A DNA stretch of 6,562 bases from Paracoccaceae bacterium (GCA_027080755.1 JALWQC010000217.1:1-6562), one strand, 5' to 3'. Positions 1 to 5,749 are shown, counted from the stretch's first letter. The notes: generated by a model not told the origin, from the sequence alone. Program-made: numbers and translations.

Positions 1-118
1 GATATTTCGCGAGGATCGCGCCCTTCGGGTTTGGCGGATTTCCGCCCCGAGTGCGTTGCGGGGCCTTGAAATAGTCCCACTATTCCTGCGTCCCTGCGTC
101 CCTGCGCCTGCCCGGGAC
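1..118. other. Left-end stretch with no convincing gene
   Basis: No reading frame here has a start plus a recognisable product. One plus frame is open from the edge to a TGA at 67-69 and another to a TAG at 73-75, so the tail of a gene from outside the window cannot be excluded. The sequence is rich in short dyads: GGCGGA/TCCGCC at 33-46, CCCCG/CGGGG at 45-49 and 59-63, and GTCCC/GGGAC at 98-102 and 114-118. None has a T-run placed to make it a clear terminator. I cannot assign a function. Confidence 0.4.
85..108. repeat. Three tandem copies of an 8-bp unit
   Basis: The octamer CCTGCGTC occurs at 85-92 and 93-100, and a third copy at 101-108 differs only at position 7 (CCTGCGCC). It lies outside any gene, downstream of dksA. 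It looks like a small slippage repeat, and no function is evident. Confidence 0.7.
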
Positions 119-137
119 AAAAATCTGCCAAACTGGC
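119..137 (-). terminator. Weak intrinsic terminator downstream of dksA
   Basis: Read on the minus strand, the sequence forms a short hairpin, GCCA-GTT-TGGC (137 down to 127). After three bases it is followed by a run of five T (123 down to 119). It begins about 26 nt past the dksA stop codon, which fits a rho-independent terminator. The stem is only 4 bp, so termination would be inefficient or need help. Confidence 0.4.
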
Positions 138-162
138 GACGCGGGGTTTATGGGTCTACGCC

Positions 163-585
163 CTAACGGTCGCGGTGGACCTTTTCCTTGCGCTCGTGGC
201 GCTCCTGCGCCTCCAGACTGTAGGTCGCGATCGGGCGGGCATCCAGCCGTTTCAGCGAGATCGGCTCGCCGGTTTCCTCGCAATAGCCGAAAGAGCCGTC
301 CTCGATCCGGCGCAGGGCCGCGTCGATCTTGCCGACCAGCTTGCGCTCGCGGTCGCGGGTGCGCAGTTCCAGCGCGCGGTCGGTTTCTTCCGAGGCCCGG
401 TCCGCCACATCGGGGATGTTGCGCGTGCCTTCCTGCATGTGTTCGATCGTGTTGCGGGATTCGTCCAGAATTTCGGCCTTCCATGCCAACAGCTTCTGGC
501 GGAAATATTCCCGCTGGCGGTCGTTCATAAAGGGCTCGTCCTCGGCCGGATGGTAATCCGCATCCAGAATAACTTCCGCTTTCAT
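163..585 (-). CDS. dksA: DksA/TraR-family RNA polymerase-binding regulator with degenerate zinc finger
   Basis: This 140-aa protein belongs to the family that binds in the RNA polymerase secondary channel and, with ppGpp, adjusts rRNA and biosynthetic promoters. Residues 20-95 are the charged, heptad-like coiled coil. The tip keeps the family's D-x-x-D-x-A motif as D59, D62 and A64. The C-terminal globular part (about 98-128) aligns with the E. coli zinc finger, but only C102 survives. The other three cysteine positions read T105, S123 and A126, so four-cysteine zinc binding is not possible. Length is close to E. coli DksA (151 aa). The ATG at 585 is chosen because GGGAG lies 8 nt upstream; an upstream in-frame start at 657 would add 24 unlikely residues. 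It is divergent from the MoxR gene. From memory, a DksA-like protein with zinc-finger loss is known in Rhodobacter sphaeroides, so the degeneration is probably a lineage trait. Confidence 0.93.
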   Translation of the reverse strand: MKAEVILDADYHPAEDEPFMNDRQREYFRQKLLAWKAEILDESRNTIEHMQEGTRNIPDVADRASEETDRALELRTRDRERKLVGKIDAALRRIEDGSFGYCEETGEPISLKRLDARPIATYSLEAQERHERKEKVHRDR

Positions 586-624
586 CAAAGTGCTCCCATT
601 CGATAAGTCGCGATATGCGCCTCC

Positions 625-651
625 GATATACAAATTTGAAAGGATTGTCAC
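625..651 (-). promoter_or_regulatory. Possible dksA promoter in the divergent intergenic region
   Basis: On the minus strand GTGACA (651-646) and TATATC (630-625) resemble -35 and -10 boxes, separated by 15 bp, which is shorter than ideal. They lie about 40 nt upstream of the dksA start. The perfect 8-bp palindrome CAAATTTG (631-638) sits just between the boxes and could be an operator or chance. For the rightward MoxR gene I found only weak matches, such as TTGAAC at 679-684 without a good -10. Confidence 0.3.
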
Positions 652-732
652 GCCCAACCTCGCAGGCCTTGCAGGAAATTGAACGGTTGTTTACTTTCAC
701 GCGCAACTGAATCACCAAACGGGCAGGATTTC

Positions 733-1572
733 ATGCGCTTTACCGGAACCGACGACTATGTAGCCACCGACGATCTGAAAGTGGCTGTAAACGCTGCCAT
801 AACGCTGGAACGCCCGCTTCTGGTGAAGGGCGAGCCGGGCACCGGCAAGACCGAGCTGGCGCGCCAGATTGCTGGTGCTTTGGGCGTGCCGATGCTGGAA
901 TGGAACATCAAATCCACGACCAAGGCGCAACAGGGCCTGTATGAATACGACGCGGTTTCGCGCCTGCGCGATTCGCAGCTGGGCGACCCGAAGGTCAACG
1001 ACGTGAAGAACTATATCAGGCAGGGCAAGCTGTGGCAGGCGTTTACCGCCGATGAACGGGTCGTGCTGCTGATCGACGAGATCGACAAGGCGGATATCGA
1101 GTTCCCCAACGACCTGTTGCAGGAGCTGGACAAGATGGAATTCCACGTCTACGAGACCGGCGAAACCATCCGCGCCGCGCAGCGCCCGATCGTTATCATT
1201 ACCTCCAACAACGAAAAGGAACTGCCCGACGCGTTCCTGCGCCGCTGTTGCGGCCACTACATCCGTTTTCCCGAGGCCGAGACAATGGCGCGGATCGTGG
1301 ATGTGCATTTCCCGAACATAAAACAGGACCTTCTGCACGAGGCCCTGACCCAATTCTACCAAATCCGCGAAACGCCGGGGCTGAAGAAAAAGCCCTCCAC
1401 CTCCGAGGTGCTGGACTGGCTGAAGCTGCTTCTGGCCGAGGATCTGGACGCCGACGCCCTGCGCACCGCCCCCGCAAACGCCCTGCCGAAAATGCACGGC
1501 GCATTGTTGAAAAACGAGCAGGACGTACATCTGTTCGAACGTCTGGCCTTTGCCGCCAAGGCCCGCAGGTGA
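733..1572 (+). CDS. MoxR/CoxD-like AAA+ ATPase
   Basis: This 279-aa AAA+ ATPase is of the MoxR group (CoxD-like branch), whose members work with VWA-domain proteins to remodel or mature other proteins; CoxD takes part in assembling the CO dehydrogenase active site. Visible motifs are Walker A GEPGTGKT (33-40), Walker B VLLIDEID (111-118), sensor 1 IITSNN (155-160), a probable arginine-finger segment LPDAFLRRC (164-172) and a lid-domain PSTSE segment (221-225). The protein is cytosolic, with no signal or membrane segment. The ATG at 733 is preferred over one at 679 because AGGA lies about 5 nt upstream and the homologous N-terminus starts there. It overlaps the acetyltransferase gene by 4 nt, so the two are co-transcribed. 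Its likely VWA partner lies 0.7 kb downstream. No CO dehydrogenase genes are visible, so the client is unknown. Confidence 0.92.
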   Translation: MRFTGTDDYVATDDLKVAVNAAITLERPLLVKGEPGTGKTELARQIAGALGVPMLEWNIKSTTKAQQGLYEYDAVSRLRDSQLGDPKVNDVKNYIRQGKLWQAFTADERVVLLIDEIDKADIEFPNDLLQELDKMEFHVYETGETIRAAQRPIVIITSNNEKELPDAFLRRCCGHYIRFPEAETMARIVDVHFPNIKQDLLHEALTQFYQIRETPGLKKKPSTSEVLDWLKLLLAEDLDADALRTAPANALPKMHGALLKNEQDVHLFERLAFAAKARR

Positions 1573-2012
1573 GCGTTACAATCCGCCCGCTTGCCCCCGC
1601 TGACGAAACGCAGTGGCGCGGGTTGTGGAAGGGGTATCTGGACTATTATGAAACCGCGGTCCCCGAGGCGGTTTACCAATCCACCTTCGCCCGGATGCTG
1701 TCGGGCGATGACCACGAATTCCACGCCCTGGTGGCCGAAAAGGATGGCCGGCTTGTCGGACTGGTGCATTACCTGTTCCACCGTCACGGCTGGAAAATCG
1801 AAAACGTCTGCTACCTGCAGGACCTTTACACCGACCCTTCCGTGCGCGGCCAAAGCATCGGGCGCGCGCTGATAGAGGCGGTGTATAAAGCCGCGGACGC
1901 AAACGGCACGCCGGCGGTTTACTGGCTGACACAGGACTTCAACGAAGCCGGCCGGCGCCTGTATGACCGTGTCGGACAGGTGACCCCTTTCATCAAATAC
2001 CAGCGCCCCTGA
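1569..2012 (+). CDS. GNAT-family N-acetyltransferase
   Basis: This is a 147-aa single-domain GNAT enzyme, expected to move an acetyl group from acetyl-CoA to an amine. The fold is readable throughout: an N-terminal TIRPL strand, V64-G-L-V-H-Y as motif D, YLQDLYTDPSVRG (82-94) as the strand leading into motif A, and a motif B helix near NEAGRRLYDRVG (125-136). In the acetyl-CoA pyrophosphate loop (consensus R/QxxGxG/A) the first glycine is a serine (R93, S96, G98), a mild departure. The start is GTG at 1569, within the GTGA overlap with the ATPase stop, and AAGG lies about 6 nt upstream. A hairpin follows the stop at once, so this is probably the last gene of the ATPase transcript. The substrate cannot be told from the sequence; small molecules and protein N-termini are both possible. 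Confidence 0.9.
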   Translation: MSVTIRPLAPADETQWRGLWKGYLDYYETAVPEAVYQSTFARMLSGDDHEFHALVAEKDGRLVGLVHYLFHRHGWKIENVCYLQDLYTDPSVRGQSIGRALIEAVYKAADANGTPAVYWLTQDFNEAGRRLYDRVGQVTPFIKYQRP

Positions 2013-2018
2013 CCCGAA

Positions 2019-2037
2019 GGGGCGAATTATTCGCCCC
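2019..2037 (+). terminator. Perfect hairpin after the GNAT gene
   Basis: GGGGCGAA (2019-2026) pairs perfectly with TTCGCCCC (2030-2037) across a 3-nt loop, starting 6 nt after the GNAT stop codon. The stem is strong (8 bp, six of them G-C), but the sequence after it has no T-run. It may be an imperfect intrinsic terminator, an RNA 3'-end stabiliser or a partial read-through point into the next operon. Confidence 0.6.
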
Positions 2038-2063
2038 GATTGCCCCCTGCCACTGTGCATTTG

Positions 2064-2079
2064 TAATAAAGCCTATTAT
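2064..2079 (+). promoter_or_regulatory. AT-rich -10-like element upstream of the membrane/VWA operon
   Basis: In a 98-bp gap the GC-rich sequence switches to an AT-rich patch. TATTAT at 2074-2079 matches the -10 consensus at 5 of 6 positions, and it overlaps an inverted repeat TAATA-N5-TATTA (2064-2078). No convincing -35 box lies 16-18 bp upstream. A regulated promoter whose -10 is covered by a small operator is possible; chance is also possible. Confidence 0.3.
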
Positions 2080-2110
2080 ATCTGGGCAAAACACAAACAG
2101 GGGAAACGAA

Positions 2111-2281
2111 ATGCTTGCACTTATTCTGGCCATACTCGGGGCTATATACGGCTGGATCGCAGCCACCAGACGCGGCGGCAACACCGCCGACAAACTGCAA
2201 TACGCCGTCGGCTTCGGGATCGCCTTCGGGCTGGCCGGATTTATGGCGGGGCTGTTTCTGGTGCAAGCCGGACTCGTCTGA
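2111..2281 (+). CDS. 56-aa two-helix membrane protein of unknown function
   Basis: This small gene starts with ATG after a good ribosome binding site (AGGGGA, about 6 nt upstream). It ends at TGA 2279-2281, whose last base is the first base of the VWA start (TGATG). The product has a hydrophobic helix at 2-18, a short polar loop at 19-30 with R20 and R21, and a second hydrophobic helix at 32-54 rich in glycine, as in packed helix hairpins. The positive loop suggests a cytoplasmic turn with both ends outside. Short proteins of this look in Rhodobacterales are sometimes labelled apolipoprotein acyltransferase; at 56 aa that name is not credible. Its tight coupling to the VWA gene supports it being real and related in function. 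Confidence 0.75.
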   Translation: MLALILAILGAIYGWIAATRRGGNTADKLQYAVGFGIAFGLAGFMAGLFLVQAGLV

Positions 2282-3465
2282 TGTTTCTGCAGTTCTTCAC
2301 CAACCTGCGAGCGGCCCATGTGCCGGTCAGCCTGCGCGAGTACCTCGCCTTTCTGGAGGCAATGGACGCCTCGCTGGTGCTGTATGATGTCGAGGGGTTC
2401 TACTATCTGGCCCGCGCGATCATGGTGAAGGACGAACGCAATCTGGACAAGTTCGACCAGGCCTTTTCCGCCACCTTCAGCGGGCTGGAAACCATGACCG
2501 TGGACGACATCCTGAACGCCGTCGATGTGCCCGAGGACTGGATACGCAAGCTGGCGGAAAAGACCCTGACGGCGGAAGAAATGGCGCAGGTGGAATCGCT
2601 GGGCGGGTTTGATGCGCTGATGGAAACGCTGAAAAAGCGGCTGGCGGAACAGGAAAAGCGCCATCAGGGCGGTTCCAAGTGGATCGGCACGGCGGGGACT
2701 TCGCCGTTCGGCGCCTATGGCTACAACCCCGAGGGCATCCGCATCGGCCAGCTTGAGAGCCGCCACCGCCGCGCGGTCAAGGTCTGGGACCGGCGCGAGT
2801 TCCGCAATCTGGACGATTCCGTGGAACTGGGCACGCGCAACATCAAGGTGGCGCTCAAACGTCTGCGCCGCTGGGCGCGCGAGGGGGCCGACGACGAACT
2901 GGATCTGGACGGCACCATCCGCGCCACGGCGGAAAGCGGCTATATCGACATCAAGACCCGGCCGGAAAAACGCAACAACGTCAAGGTGCTGCTGTTTCTG
3001 GATGTCGGCGGCTCGATGGACGATCACATCGAAATGGTGGAGGAACTATTCTCGGCCGCGAAGTCCGAATTCAAGCATCTGGAACATTTCTATTTCCACA
3101 ACTGCCTCTATGAAGGCGTCTGGAAAGACAACGCCCGGCGTTGGAGCGAGGTCATCCCCACATGGGACATCCTGCATACCTATGGCTCCGACTATAAATG
3201 TATCTTCGTCGGGGACGCGGCCATGTCGCCCTATGAAATCGCCTATCGCGGCGGGGCGAACGAACATTACAACGAAGAGGCCGGCGAAATCTGGCTGCGC
3301 CGCGCCGCCGCCCAATGGCCCGACCATATCTGGATCAACCCGACCCCGGAAAACCACTGGCCCTACACCCAGAGCATCGCCATGATCCGCGAGATTTTCC
3401 CCGAACGCATGTTCCCCATGACCCTCAAGGGCATAGAATCCGCCATGAAGGAGCTGGGCCGATGA
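2281..3465 (+). CDS. CoxE-like VWA-domain protein
   Basis: This 394-aa protein is of the CoxE-like VWA group (COG3552-type), the usual partner of CoxD/MoxR ATPases. Residues 1-125 are a helical N-terminal region. A Gly-rich link (136-157, TSPFGAYGYNPEGIRIG) and a basic helical stretch (160-200) follow, then the VWA domain from about 233. The metal-site (MIDAS) loop reads DVGGS (241-245): D241 and S245 are kept, but the middle serine of DxSxS is glycine. A later D312 in FVGDAAMS may serve as the downstream metal-site acid. No signal peptide or membrane segment is present, so it should be cytosolic, perhaps acting at the membrane through its operon partners. It has little Shine-Dalgarno sequence of its own, so translation probably depends on the upstream small gene. 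Its ATPase partner is the gene at 733-1572. Confidence 0.9.
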   Translation: MFLQFFTNLRAAHVPVSLREYLAFLEAMDASLVLYDVEGFYYLARAIMVKDERNLDKFDQAFSATFSGLETMTVDDILNAVDVPEDWIRKLAEKTLTAEEMAQVESLGGFDALMETLKKRLAEQEKRHQGGSKWIGTAGTSPFGAYGYNPEGIRIGQLESRHRRAVKVWDRREFRNLDDSVELGTRNIKVALKRLRRWAREGADDELDLDGTIRATAESGYIDIKTRPEKRNNVKVLLFLDVGGSMDDHIEMVEELFSAAKSEFKHLEHFYFHNCLYEGVWKDNARRWSEVIPTWDILHTYGSDYKCIFVGDAAMSPYEIAYRGGANEHYNEEAGEIWLRRAAAQWPDHIWINPTPENHWPYTQSIAMIREIFPERMFPMTLKGIESAMKELGR

Positions 3466-3800
3466 CCACCCTGCGGGCGCTGTGGCGCGACCATAAACTG
3501 TTGCTGCTGGGTTTTGTGCTGGCGGCGCTGGTGACGCTGATGCTGTGCGTGCGTCTTGTGGTGCTGACCGTCTATTTCGCCCACCACCGCGACATGACGC
3601 TGGAGGGCTGGATGCCCCTCGGCTATGTCGCGCGGTCCTACGATGTGGACCCTGCGGTCCTGAAACCCGTGACCGGCGGGCTTGACGGGATCAACCGCCA
3701 CAGTTCGATCGCGGAGATTGCCGCAAAACAGCACCGGCCGGTGGCCGAGGTGGAACAGGATATTCTGGCCGCGATACAGGCCCGACGGGCAGACAAATGA
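3462..3800 (+). CDS. 112-aa single-anchor membrane protein, unknown function
   Basis: I do not recognise a named family. The ATG at 3462 has AAGGAG 8 nt upstream and overlaps the VWA stop by 4 nt (ATGA). Residues 1-12 are polar and basic, 13-40 are a long hydrophobic helix, and 45-112 are soluble. By the positive-inside rule the soluble part should be outside the cytoplasm. It holds a segment around 50-68 with a YVARSYDVDPAVL pattern and a helical pair at 81-107 (SIAEIAAKQ, then VAEVEQDILAAI). That pair resembles a small helix-turn-helix-like or LysM-like two-helix fold, though I see no proof of either. The 4-nt overlaps on both sides place it firmly in the VWA/DedA operon. Confidence 0.82.
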   Translation: MTTLRALWRDHKLLLLGFVLAALVTLMLCVRLVVLTVYFAHHRDMTLEGWMPLGYVARSYDVDPAVLKPVTGGLDGINRHSSIAEIAAKQHRPVAEVEQDILAAIQARRADK

Positions 3801-4405
3801 ACGAGGCCATCCTCGCCCTTGTGCCAAGCTACGGCTTGTGGCTGCTGCTGGGCGTCGGTGTGCTGGCCGCCATCGGCCTGCCCCTGCCCAGCACGCTGAC
3901 CACCATGGCCTTTGGCGTATTCGTGGCCAGCGGCGATGTCAGCCTGTGGGCCGCCTTTGGCGTGGCGCTGGCGGCGGCCGTGGCGGGGGACCAGATCGGT
4001 TATCATATCGGGCTGTTCGCCGGCAACGCGGCCGAGGAAACGCTGGCGAAGAAACCCTCGCGCGCGGCGCAGATCGCCCGCTCCAAGGCCCTGATCCGCC
4101 GCTGGGGCGGGCTAAGCATATTCCTGTCACGCTGGCTGCTGTCCCCCGTCGGCCCGATAATCAACATTCTGACAGGCGCCAGCGATATGCGCTGGCTGCG
4201 CTTCAGCCTGTGGGATCTGGCAGGGGAAGTGGTCTGGGTCAGCCTCTATCTGGGGCTCGGCTATCTGTTCGGCGGCAACATAGAGGCCCTCGCCGCCCTG
4301 CTGGGCAACGCCAGCTGGGCCATACTGGGCGCAATTATCACCGCCCTGCTGGGATACCGCCTGTATAAAACCCTGCATAAAATCCGCGCCGGAGCCGACG
4401 CATGA
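3797..4405 (+). CDS. DedA-family (VTT domain) membrane protein, first copy
   Basis: This 202-aa inner-membrane protein is of the DedA superfamily; characterised members move undecaprenyl phosphate or other lipids across the membrane or support proton-coupled homeostasis. Hydrophobic segments lie near 12-29, 35-63, 106-126, 141-160 and 170-188. Family marks are G27-x-P29-x-P31, GDQIGY (64-69), R112 in SRWLLSP, GASDM (127-131) and G143-E144. The acidic residues usual around the GxPxP motif are absent (A24, T33), and the second conserved arginine position reads P120. Translation starts at ATG 3797 inside the stop of the preceding gene, with only a weak ribosome site, implying coupling. A second paralogue follows directly and aligns without gaps. 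The substrate cannot be predicted. Confidence 0.9.
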   Translation: MNEAILALVPSYGLWLLLGVGVLAAIGLPLPSTLTTMAFGVFVASGDVSLWAAFGVALAAAVAGDQIGYHIGLFAGNAAEETLAKKPSRAAQIARSKALIRRWGGLSIFLSRWLLSPVGPIINILTGASDMRWLRFSLWDLAGEVVWVSLYLGLGYLFGGNIEALAALLGNASWAILGAIITALLGYRLYKTLHKIRAGADA

Positions 4406-5001
4406 CCGAAACCTTCATGTATCTGATGGACAGCTACGGGCTGGTCACGCTGTTCATCGCGGTGATGGGCAGCTGCATGGGGCTGCCCTCGCCCTCTACC
4501 CCTGCGTTGCTGGTGGTCGGCAGCTATATGGCCATCGGCAACATGTCCCCGTGGCTGGTGCTGCCAACGGCGCTGGCAGGGGCGGTGACGGGGGACCAGA
4601 TCGGCTACTGGATCGGCCATTGGGGCGGCCACGCGGTAGAAGCCCGCCTGCGGCGCAACCCCGCCCGCGCCAAAAAGATCGACCGGATCAAGCGCCTTAT
4701 GCTGAAATACGGCGGCCCGGGCGTGTTCTTCACCCGCTGGCTGCTGTCCCCGCTGGGCCCGACCAGCAATTTCCTCTATGGCGCCAGCGACATGCGCTGG
4801 ATCCGCTTTACATTCTGGAGCATCACCGGCGAAATGATCTGGGTGCTGATCTATGCCAGCGTCGGCTATGTCTTTGGCGACAATCTGGACGACATCACCG
4901 CCCTGACCGGCAAGATCGGCTGGACCCTGACCACCGCCGCCCTGGCATTGGGCCTGTCGGTCTATCTGTTTATCAAATGGCGGGGCCGGCGCAGGGCGTA
5001 G
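4402..5001 (+). CDS. DedA-family (VTT domain) membrane protein, second copy
   Basis: This 199-aa paralogue of the preceding gene overlaps it by 4 nt, with GGAG 7 nt before its ATG. Every landmark has the same residue number as in the first copy: G27-x-P29, GDQIGY 64-69, RWLLSP 112-117, GASDMRW 127-133, G143-E144 and G154-Y155. By hand count about 84 of 199 positions are identical. It shares the first copy's departures from typical DedA (S24, T33, P120) and ends in a basic tail (RGRRR). The middle loop (81-100) is more basic than in copy one (RRNPARAKK). Paired copies suggest a heterodimer or two substrates. It is the last gene of the overlapping unit; 64 nt separate it from the protease gene and no clear terminator is seen there. 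Confidence 0.9.
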   Translation: MTETFMYLMDSYGLVTLFIAVMGSCMGLPSPSTPALLVVGSYMAIGNMSPWLVLPTALAGAVTGDQIGYWIGHWGGHAVEARLRRNPARAKKIDRIKRLMLKYGGPGVFFTRWLLSPLGPTSNFLYGASDMRWIRFTFWSITGEMIWVLIYASVGYVFGDNLDDITALTGKIGWTLTTAALALGLSVYLFIKWRGRRRA

Positions 5002-5030
5002 CAGGCCGTTGGCGGCGTGTTGAACCTGCC

Positions 5031-5061
5031 TTGCACCTGACAGGAAACATCGCCATATATC
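5031..5061 (+). promoter_or_regulatory. Possible promoter giving a leaderless protease mRNA
   Basis: TTGCAC (5031-5036) resembles a -35 box. TATATC (5056-5061) resembles a -10 box with a 19-bp spacer; CATATA, two bases earlier, gives 17 bp. Transcription would then begin about at 5066-5068, the position of the protease ATG. No Shine-Dalgarno sequence stands in the 10 nt before that ATG, which fits leaderless initiation. Confidence 0.35.
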
Positions 5062-5065
5062 CCCC

Positions 5066-5749
5066 ATGATCCGTTTTGCCCCCTTGCTGGTTGCCGTTCT
5101 TGTCGCCTTTGTGATGTATCGGGTTTCGGCGTGGAAAACCGGCAAGACGCTGGATGCGCAATCCACAATCCTGCGCGACCCGGACCTGATGCGCCTGACC
5201 GGTAAAATGGCCCGCCAACTGGGGGTGCCGCGTATCAAGGTCAATATCTACGAGGTAGACCCGATCAACGGGCTGGCGGCGCCGGACGGGCGGATTTTCA
5301 TCACCCGCGGTTTCATGCGCAAATACGCCGACGGCATTGTCACGGCCGAGGAACTGGCCAGCGTCATCGCCCATGAACTGGGGCATGTGGCGCTGGGGCA
5401 TTCAAAACGGCGGATGATCGATTTCGGCGCGCAGAACGCCATGCGGATCCTGCTGATGGGAATTATCGGGCGCATCCTGCCCTTTGGCGGGATCTATCTG
5501 GTCAATTTCCTGCTGTCCCTGCTGGGGGCAAAACTGTCGCGACAGGATGAATACGAGGCCGACGCCTACGCCGCCGCCCTGCTGACCAAGGCCGGCATCG
5601 GCGTCGCCCCGCAAATCGCACTGTTTGAAAAACTGGACTATCTGGCAGGCAAAACCGGCGGCCAGACCGCCTGGCTGATGAGCCATCCGAAAACGCCGGA
5701 CCGCATCGCTGCAATCCGGCGCCTGGAAAAAAGCTGGTCGCGGGGTTAG
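5066..5749 (+). CDS. M48-family membrane-anchored zinc metalloprotease
   Basis: This 227-aa peptidase is of the M48 family (HtpX/Oma1/BepA relatives), which cleaves damaged or misassembled membrane and envelope proteins. A hydrophobic anchor spans about 4-19. The zinc site is HELGH (103-107), with H103 and H107 as ligands and E104 as the general base. The third ligand is probably E162 in DEYEADAY (161-168). The conserved S206-H207-P208 near the end is also typical. A second hydrophobic stretch (126-154) between the zinc motifs may dip into the membrane. Positive charges after the anchor suggest a cytoplasmic catalytic domain. It is shorter than E. coli HtpX (293 aa), with one N-terminal anchor instead of two. 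The start at 5066 has no ribosome site, but it keeps the anchor; M17 and M42 are poorer choices. Position after the DedA pair hints at membrane quality control. Confidence 0.9.
   Translation: MIRFAPLLVAVLVAFVMYRVSAWKTGKTLDAQSTILRDPDLMRLTGKMARQLGVPRIKVNIYEVDPINGLAAPDGRIFITRGFMRKYADGIVTAEELASVIAHELGHVALGHSKRRMIDFGAQNAMRILLMGIIGRILPFGGIYLVNFLLSLLGAKLSRQDEYEADAYAAALLTKAGIGVAPQIALFEKLDYLAGKTGGQTAWLMSHPKTPDRIAAIRRLEKSWSRG

Noticed and set aside
98..123. GTCCC/GGGAC dyad followed by A-run as a plus-strand terminator
   Set aside because: The run after the stem is A, not T, and on the minus strand the T-run comes before the stem; no plus-strand gene ends there.
80..718. Minus-strand frame overlapping dksA in another frame
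   Set aside because: The product is Arg/Gly/Pro-rich and out of frame with a clear dksA.
712..1530. Minus-strand frame of 272 codons opposite the ATPase
   Set aside because: It is the antisense shadow of an ATPase with intact Walker motifs; no ribosome site or domain supports it.
1248..1568. N-terminal extension of the GNAT frame into the ATPase gene
   Set aside because: The extra 107 residues are Arg/Gly/Pro-rich shadow sequence; the GTG at 1569 with a ribosome site and GTGA overlap is the natural start.
1993..3027. Long minus-strand frame (344 codons) opposite the small membrane gene and the VWA gene
   Set aside because: It mirrors the codon structure of the well-supported plus-strand VWA gene, has low-complexity His/Gln/Arg-rich product and no recognisable domain; long antisense frames are common in GC-rich genomes.
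2717..3385. Plus-strand 222-codon frame inside the VWA gene
   Set aside because: It is an alternative frame of the VWA gene with biased Ser/Arg/Pro/Ala composition and no domain.
4261..5244. Minus-strand frame of 327 codons opposite the second DedA gene and protease start
   Set aside because: The product is rich in Gln, Ala and Arg with no family features, and it crosses three good plus-strand genes.
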